DNA from: an uncultured Erysipelotrichaceae bacterium
GTDB lineage: Bacteria > Bacillota_I > Bacilli_A > Erysipelotrichales > Erysipelotrichaceae
Length of the DNA stretch: 45,181 nucleotides
Assembly (NCBI GenBank): GCA_902786245.1
Contig: CADABS010000020.1
Span: forward strand, 1 to 45,181
Direction of reading: 5' to 3'
Both the position numbers and the translations under genes were made by a program. Below are positions 40,785-45,181 of this stretch, in pieces (the first letter of the stretch is position 1; each line of letters begins with the position of its first letter). Below the pieces are notes generated by a model. That model saw only the letters and a list, made by a program, of their open reading frames with translations, was not told the origin of the DNA and did not search any database.

Positions 40785-41330
40785 TCAAGCATCAGCCGAT
40801 ATTGTTAAACCAGATTCCTTTAAAACTATTTCTGCCTCTGCATGAGTCAGCGGCAAACCGTAATTTGTTTCCACCATAAACTTTCCTTTTTTCTCAATGG
40901 ATCCGGTATCACAAGCAGAGTTTTCTCTGATTTCTGCGGCGCGCTTCAGTGCACGCTCATTATATTTTCCGCAGATATCGCGTATGTACCGGACCATGTC
41001 GCAAAACCCGCCGAGCCTGTCCTCGTCGGGCGCCTGCGCGAGCCAGTCGCACCAGAGGTCTTCAGGGACTTTGCGGACCACGTCCTCTTTTTTGCAGCCG
41101 GTATACTTTTCTATATAATAAGGGCCCTTCGTCCACTCTCCCACGGGCTTTATAAGCTCAAACAAAAGCTCTTTCATGAATTCCTTCAAGGCGAATCTCA
41201 CGAAAGGCCGACCCGGCTGAAGGAACGCTCTTGCATCTTCGGTACAGCCGTCTTCAAGACTCAGCGGAACGTAAAGATCGAGTTTTTCGGTCGCTAGGTC
41301 GAATATCCTTTTTTCTTCGGTTTTTTCCAT
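40785..41330 (-). CDS. Uncharacterised protein of 181 residues
   Basis: No signal peptide or membrane segment; mixed helical composition with several aromatic and Cys residues (LEDGCTEDARAFLQPGRPFVRFALKEF, EDLWCDWLAQAPDEDRLGGFC). The end (NYGLPLTHAEAEIVLKESG) looks like a separate short helix pair. AGGTG precedes the ATG. It lies between the 480-residue protein (29-base gap) and the membrane protein (13-base gap) on the same strand, so the three are probably cotranscribed with the XRE gene. No family recognised. Confidence 0.75.
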   Translation of the reverse strand: MEKTEEKRIFDLATEKLDLYVPLSLEDGCTEDARAFLQPGRPFVRFALKEFMKELLFELIKPVGEWTKGPYYIEKYTGCKKEDVVRKVPEDLWCDWLAQAPDEDRLGGFCDMVRYIRDICGKYNERALKRAAEIRENSACDTGSIEKKGKFMVETNYGLPLTHAEAEIVLKESGLTISADA

Positions 41331-41359
41331 TTTTCACCTGCGAAGATTCCAATACGTTT

Positions 41360-42802
41360 TTAATACCCGAGAAATTTTTTCAGGTCTTTGTCCGGCATAA
41401 GCTCTTTTTTACCGAGACCGAAGGAGTATTCCGGAACGATCTTCAGATAGCGGTCAAGGAATTCTTCATAAGTTTTTGCCTCGAAGCAGTAAGGTGTTAT
41501 GAAAAATTCCCTGCTTCCGCCGGCCGTACGGTCTCCCGCCGTCACACTGACCTTGTAGTCGCCCGACTGCAGCTTATAGAAAACATATTGTTCGAGGTTC
41601 CATCCGTGCAGACTGATGTGTCCGAATTCAGGAGAATAACTTGCCACTGTCTCATTTGCCTGAAGCGCCGCGCTTTGATAGTCGTACTCAACAGTCTCTA
41701 TAAACCTTTCGGCGCTTTCAACGTCGTACACGGAATACTTGCTTTCATTTCCATATTTTCTGACGAATTCAAGGTCTCCGTCTACCTTGCGTATATCATA
41801 CTGCCAGCCTTTTTTGAGAATCTTTTTATCAAGCCAGTGATAATCTTTTTTGACGTTATTGAAAGCCTTTTCGAGATATACGTCTATATCCGTGCCAAAC
41901 TTGAATTTTTCTTCCGGATTTGAGTTTTTAACAGTATCGTGTGTGTATCTGCAAAGGAAATCAACAAACTCGTCCGCGGTTGCACCTTCCGTCCATGGAG
42001 TCACGATATCGGAATCGTCATAATAACTTTTGCTGATCTGACCAAAAACGTATTTGCCATGAAGACGCGCGATCTGCCAGACGGGCGTCTCTTTCTTCAT
42101 CATCGTCAGAGTAGCCCAGCAGAACTCTTCACGCAGCTTTTCCAGCGCTTTCTCGTAATATGCGTTGATATCCATGCCGTATTTGAACAGCTCCGGGTCG
42201 GCAGAAGGATTCTTATTGAGTTTCTTTTCACGTTTTTTCTCATTCTCACGTTCCAGCTCCATCGCAAAGAACTGATCGGTGCTGAGAGGAGTCCACGCCC
42301 ACACCTCATCCGAACTGTGGCTTCCCAGAGCGGGCGCATAAATAAAAGCGCCTCCGGCCTCGTGCCGCCATTTGTTCCATCTGCCCGCCGAAAGAGTTCC
42401 GTTCTTCATGATCAGAAGACAGTACTGTTCTTCCTTCGGGTTCTTTCTATCGGTAAAAGACTTAAAGCCGTCAAACTGAACGTTTCGGCAGCCTTCTTCT
42501 TGCGGTCCGAGATTTATCAGTCCGATTTCTTCATCTTCAAGGCACTCGGTAAGATCGTAACGCTTAAGAGAATGCCATCTCTCCACTTCCTCTGATCCTA
42601 TCGTGTCGGCGGTACCGCGGATGAATTGTCCGGATGTTGATTTTTTGCTGCGGTAATCATCGGGCTGCCATTCGCCGGCGGTGTAGTCGCCGTTCTTCAG
42701 CTCAAGCAGGCAGAACTCTCCGTACTGCGGCATGTGATTCGCTTCGACGAGATGAAATTCGTTGAACGATAGTATGAGACTTTTATAATCAGCAGTAAAC
42801 AT
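41360..42802 (-). CDS. 480-residue protein of duplicated modules, unknown function
   Basis: No signal peptide. Two internal duplications are visible. Module A: QYGEFCLLELKNGDYTAGEW and KEEQYCLLIMKNGTLSAGRW (about 25-45 and 125-145), each followed by a region ending in a Trp-rich stretch (ERWHSL; VWAWTPL). Module B: FKYGMDINAYYEKALEKLRE and FKFGTDIDVYLEKAFNNVKK (about 208 and 302), each continuing for about 90 residues. A unique C-terminal domain (about 390-480) follows, starting near the SYSPEFGHISLHGW stretch. GGAGG precedes ATG 42802. The layout A-A-B-B-C suggests a binding or effector protein. Not recognised. Confidence 0.78.
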   Translation of the reverse strand: MFTADYKSLILSFNEFHLVEANHMPQYGEFCLLELKNGDYTAGEWQPDDYRSKKSTSGQFIRGTADTIGSEEVERWHSLKRYDLTECLEDEEIGLINLGPQEEGCRNVQFDGFKSFTDRKNPKEEQYCLLIMKNGTLSAGRWNKWRHEAGGAFIYAPALGSHSSDEVWAWTPLSTDQFFAMELERENEKKREKKLNKNPSADPELFKYGMDINAYYEKALEKLREEFCWATLTMMKKETPVWQIARLHGKYVFGQISKSYYDDSDIVTPWTEGATADEFVDFLCRYTHDTVKNSNPEEKFKFGTDIDVYLEKAFNNVKKDYHWLDKKILKKGWQYDIRKVDGDLEFVRKYGNESKYSVYDVESAERFIETVEYDYQSAALQANETVASYSPEFGHISLHGWNLEQYVFYKLQSGDYKVSVTAGDRTAGGSREFFITPYCFEAKTYEEFLDRYLKIVPEYSFGLGKKELMPDKDLKKFLGY

Positions 42803-42826
42803 GGTTTTTCCTCCACAAACAGGAAG

Positions 42827-43363
42827 CTATTTTGTACGTATAGCAAACAAAAGGATCCCCATCACAGTAAACGTGAATGCTGCCAGTATACATCCGTAGA
42901 TCTTCCTGTTTCTGACATCCTCTTCTGAAAACAGATAAAACAAGGAAACGACGATTCCTGAAGACAATAATCCGAAAAAGACGGAACCGCCTGTATTACC
43001 GAATCCTCCGGCATAGAATAGAAACCCGGTAAGCAGGGTCACGGCAACTACGATCCCGCTGACGGTCTTCTCCTGAATGCGGCTGTTTTTCCTTTCGATC
43101 TCTACAGAATCATGAACAAGCTTCATAATATCGTCAGCTTCGATATTCTCGTCCGGGTCACCGCAGGCAAACAGATTCAAAACACTGATCCCCAGAGCTG
43201 ACGCAAGCGCTTCGATATTTTCGATATCCGGATACCCGACACATCTTTCCCATCTGCTGACCGCTTTCGGTGTCACATTCAGCTTCTCAGCAAGGTCTTT
43301 CTGGGTCATATTCCGCTCTTTTCTTTTTTCTGTGATATATGCGCCAAATTGCTCAATATTCAT
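42827..43363 (-). CDS. XRE-family regulator with C-terminal membrane domain
   Basis: 178 residues. Helix-turn-helix: MNIEQFGAYITEKRKERNMTQKDLAEKLNVTPKAVSRWERCVGYPDIENIEALASALGIS-type HTH_3 domain (about 1-62). A short linker follows, then three hydrophobic segments (SGIVVAVTLLTGFLFYAG; VFFGLLSSGIVVSLFYLF; YGCILAAFTFTVMGILLF). ATG 43363 has GGAGGTG upstream; an in-frame start at 43411 is rejected. It heads the unit and is likely to sense a membrane signal and control the genes that follow 24 bases later. Such fused regulators often sit beside transport or defence genes. Confidence 0.88.
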   Translation of the reverse strand: MNIEQFGAYITEKRKERNMTQKDLAEKLNVTPKAVSRWERCVGYPDIENIEALASALGISVLNLFACGDPDENIEADDIMKLVHDSVEIERKNSRIQEKTVSGIVVAVTLLTGFLFYAGGFGNTGGSVFFGLLSSGIVVSLFYLFSEEDVRNRKIYGCILAAFTFTVMGILLFAIRTK

Positions 43364-43477
43364 TATAAGCACCTCCACAATCAGCGTATGTATCTGCCGG
43401 AAAGGAGTCAACCGACGAATCGTTTACACCAGGAATCAATCCATTATACCCCGATTTATCTCTCTGTATTTATTATA

Positions 43478-43503
43478 CAAAAACAGGACCGCTGCAGTCC
43501 TGT
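43478..43503 (-). terminator. Terminator of the second GNAT gene
   Basis: On the minus strand ACAGGAC (43503-43497), loop TGCAGCG, GTCCTGT (43489-43483), then TTTTT. A TATAAT box for the XRE gene (minus, 43477-43472) directly follows. Confidence 0.75.
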
Positions 43504-43576
43504 ATGTTGGTATTGGCGGAGCTGAGGAGAGTTCAGCAGAACCTGTGATCATCACGAGAATTCGATCTGCCGGAAT

Positions 43577-44023
43577 TTATCTGTGAATGTACATGTGTGA
43601 CATTTCCGGCTCACCGTCCCCCTGAACCATACAAAGAAACTTCCATCCGTACCGCTCATAGAAACCGACATGATTGGTAACAAGATATACCGGGTTGATT
43701 CCTTTTTGACCAAGATCGTTCACTGTCATGTTCAGGAGATTTCCTGCGATTCCCTGATTCCGGTACTCTTCTTCGGTGTACACTGCACAGATATTCGGGG
43801 ATAGATCCTTCCGGTTATGGAAGTCGTTTTCAATAACGCCCATGCCGCCGACGATCCTGTCTTCATCCAGACAGAGATACCAGCCAAATTCTGTTTTTCC
43901 GCGCAGATAAGCATCCATACAGTCCAAATATGCTTCTTTCGGGACGCCCCACTTGGTGTGAAACCAATCCGCTGCATATTCTTTCAGATCCGGCATTTCC
44001 CGAAGCGTTATATATTTCAGCAC
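43577..44023 (-). CDS. GNAT-family N-acetyltransferase
   Basis: 148 residues with the family motif A YTEEEYRNQGIAGNLLNMTVNDL and the C-terminal NHVGFYERYGWKFL. The N-terminal part (YAADWFHTKWGVPKEAYLDCM) resembles stand-alone GNATs often annotated as acting on small molecules. Start is GTG 44023: a TAA lies in frame two codons upstream and GGAGG is 6 bases away. Followed by a terminator. Confidence 0.85.
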   Translation of the reverse strand: MLKYITLREMPDLKEYAADWFHTKWGVPKEAYLDCMDAYLRGKTEFGWYLCLDEDRIVGGMGVIENDFHNRKDLSPNICAVYTEEEYRNQGIAGNLLNMTVNDLGQKGINPVYLVTNHVGFYERYGWKFLCMVQGDGEPEMSHMYIHR

Positions 44024-44049
44024 ACATTACCTCCACAAATCCCGATTGC

Positions 44050-44252
44050 CTATCTCTTTCTGTTCAGGATCGCCTGCTCTGCTTCCTTGCGAGTAGGGTA
44101 GATCCTGGACTCTCTTACTTTAATACCGCCACCGTTTTCAAAGATTATGGTGTAGAAGCCTCCTGCATATCTCTGCACCGTGGATTCTTTGATCAGATGT
44201 GTATTGCCGCCCGTTAAGAATACATGCTGTCCCGGTTATACTTGCGTTCCAT
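44050..44252 (-). pseudogene. Small frameshifted gene (restored length about 67 residues)
   Basis: ATG 44252 with GAGGTGAAGC upstream starts MERKY and is soon closed by stops; one base over, the frame reads PGQHVFLTGGNTHLIKES, YAGGFYTIIFENGGGIKV and YPTRKEAEQAILNRKR to a stop at 44050. A single-base deletion near 44235 explains both. The YAGGFYTI/GGGIKVRESR pattern resembles small proteins I associate with mobile elements, but no family is named. Confidence 0.6.
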
Positions 44253-44561
44253 GCTTCACCTCAAGAATATTATACAGTCCGGATGAGCGGGGTAACAGTG
44301 CCTATCAGACTGTATGTACTTAAGAGAAAAGATCCTGATTCATCACAGAAACAGGATCTTTGCTGCATATAATATTAATGCTGTTTTCGCTGTCTGAGGC
44401 CCCAGTAAGTTGTTACATATTCTTACAACTTATTGCCATTTTGGGGACAAATTGGGCCTTTGCGGGGTCAGGGGACAGGAATTAAACTGAGGTTGCACAA
44501 AAGCAAATGTTGTTTTAAGTGATTAGTATTCTTCTCAGGATTTTAATACAATGAAGTAAGA
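44253..44561. other. Gene-free stretch with two hairpin-forming repeats
   Basis: No coding sequence seen. AAAAGATCCTG (44327-44337) with CAGGATCTTT (44352-44361) is a terminator-like hairpin. CAGTAAGTTGT (44403-44413) with ACAACTTATTG (44425-44435) is an 11-bp inverted repeat. GGGGTCAGGGGACAGG (44464-44479) is a G-rich stretch like those at mobile-element ends. Confidence 0.6.
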
Positions 44562-45181
44562 TTAGTTGTTTAAAAGTATATGTTTTAATTCGTCGAACGT
44601 AACTATCGGAAATTTGACCGTCTTATAATATGACGAGAATACTTTGTTTACTACCATGTAAGGCATTATCTTAAAACTATTTGTATCAGAGAATCCCTTC
44701 GATGCAAAAAAACTGTTGGCGACAGAAGTAAAATAGTCAATTCTGAGTTGAAATTTCTCATCATACTTTTTTTTATCGAAAAAATTTTTCTGTTGGCAGC
44801 TATGTTCAAATACTGAACCTATTGGTTTAAGAACTTTGCATTCAATAACATATATTTCTTTTCGAGTAACATTTAAACCAATTACATCATAGTCTCCCAG
44901 AACATTAATGGATGGATGATTGCCATTTCTGTCTTCTCGACGCAAATCAATATCATGTTTAGCATATTCACATCCAGCACTTTTTAAAAGAGATTCAACG
45001 TCTGAAGATAAAAGATGTTCATAATGGTTTTTCCAATCGTTTAATACCTGACAAGTTTTTTCTGAGGCTTCATCAAGAAGTATGGGCAGATTTAAGAAGC
45101 CTGTAAGGTAAATCCACCGGTATATCTGAACATCTCAGAAAGATCATATCGATCATATTCTGTATATTTCGAAATCCATAT
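44562..45181 (-). pseudogene. PD-(D/E)XK nuclease-like gene, frameshifted and cut by the window edge
   Basis: The continuous frame ends at 44562 and runs upstream past TTG 44945 through SSDVESLLKSAGCEYAKHDI and GFLNLPILLDEASEKTCQVL to about 45103. There the frame breaks: one base over, KYTEYDRYDLSEMFRYTG and GFTLQ continue to the window edge, joined by an apparent one-base deletion near 45099-45103. The core motif GDYDVIGLNVTRKEIYVIECKVL has the D-(x)n-ExK layout of restriction-like nucleases (here E-C-K). A defence or mobile-element nuclease is possible; the full gene lies outside. Real start not in window. Confidence 0.55.

Noticed and set aside
1-45181. tRNA or rRNA genes and CRISPR arrays
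   Set aside because: I looked through the intergenic regions for cloverleaf arms with a GGTTCGANTCC-type T arm and for regular repeats and saw none.

Overview
The window reads as a piece of a Gram-positive (Firmicutes) chromosome, most like the Erysipelotrichia/Erysipelotrichaceae, with a fairly GC-rich core (about 1-38.9 kb) and a more AT-rich, decayed accessory tail (about 38.95-45.18 kb). Grounds for this are strong AGGAGG ribosome sites, lipobox lipoproteins, a tyrosine T-box, an FMN riboswitch, a comG operon, a CcpA-type regulator, and gene neighbourhoods that match Bacillus subtilis clusters: trmB / ytxG-ytxH-ccpA / tyrS / murC, cshB-nfo with ispG and ispH, MurJ-like with RsuA, and cmk-der-gpsA. 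The family assignment is inference; no rRNA or tRNA is present to confirm it.

Layout of the core: the window opens with the last ~98 bases of a group II (class C type) intron, then a promoter and pnp, trmB, a lipoprotein and an acidic/proline-rich protein (0.2-4.8 kb). An operon of a DUF948-like membrane protein, a helical YtxH-like protein and ccpA follows (4.9-7.3 kb), then a small NTF2-fold protein and a YdjC/ChbG-type deacetylase, a Tyr T-box with tyrS, a lipoprotein, a MurJ-like flippase and an RsuA-type pseudouridine synthase (to 13.1 kb). On the minus strand a tocopherol-cyclase-like gene is coupled to ispH (13.1-15.1 kb). murC, cshB and nfo run rightward, ispG leftward, then rpmG, an MBL-fold hydrolase, a lipoprotein, a strongly overlapped seven-gene comG competence-pilus operon, and efp (15.2-26.0 kb). 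A Glu-rich membrane protein, an FMN-riboswitch-controlled ribU, a tail-anchored protein, cmk-der-gpsA-HD, and a GH4 6-phospho-glycosidase follow (26-34.5 kb). A compact four-gene set ends the core: cytoplasmic BspA-type LRR protein, VWA protein, MoxR-type AAA ATPase and a hotdog thioesterase (34.5-38.9 kb).

The accessory tail begins immediately after the thioesterase terminator with a 14-bp direct repeat that looks like an insertion-sequence end. All genes there are on the minus strand: two GNAT acetyltransferases, a four-gene unit (XRE regulator with membrane tail, a 480-residue protein built of duplicated modules, a 181-residue unknown, and a membrane protein whose end was broken by a 17-bp tandem duplication), two small frameshifted genes and a frameshifted PD-(D/E)XK nuclease-like gene cut by the window edge. 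This looks like a mobile or degrading island.

The most noteworthy items are an elongation factor P with Met at position 32 in place of the modified Lys/Arg and no PGKG loop; the LRR-VWA-MoxR operon; the cyclase-ispH pair; the extreme overlaps in comG (140 bases between comGF and comGG) with a leaderless ComGE; and the accessory four-gene unit.
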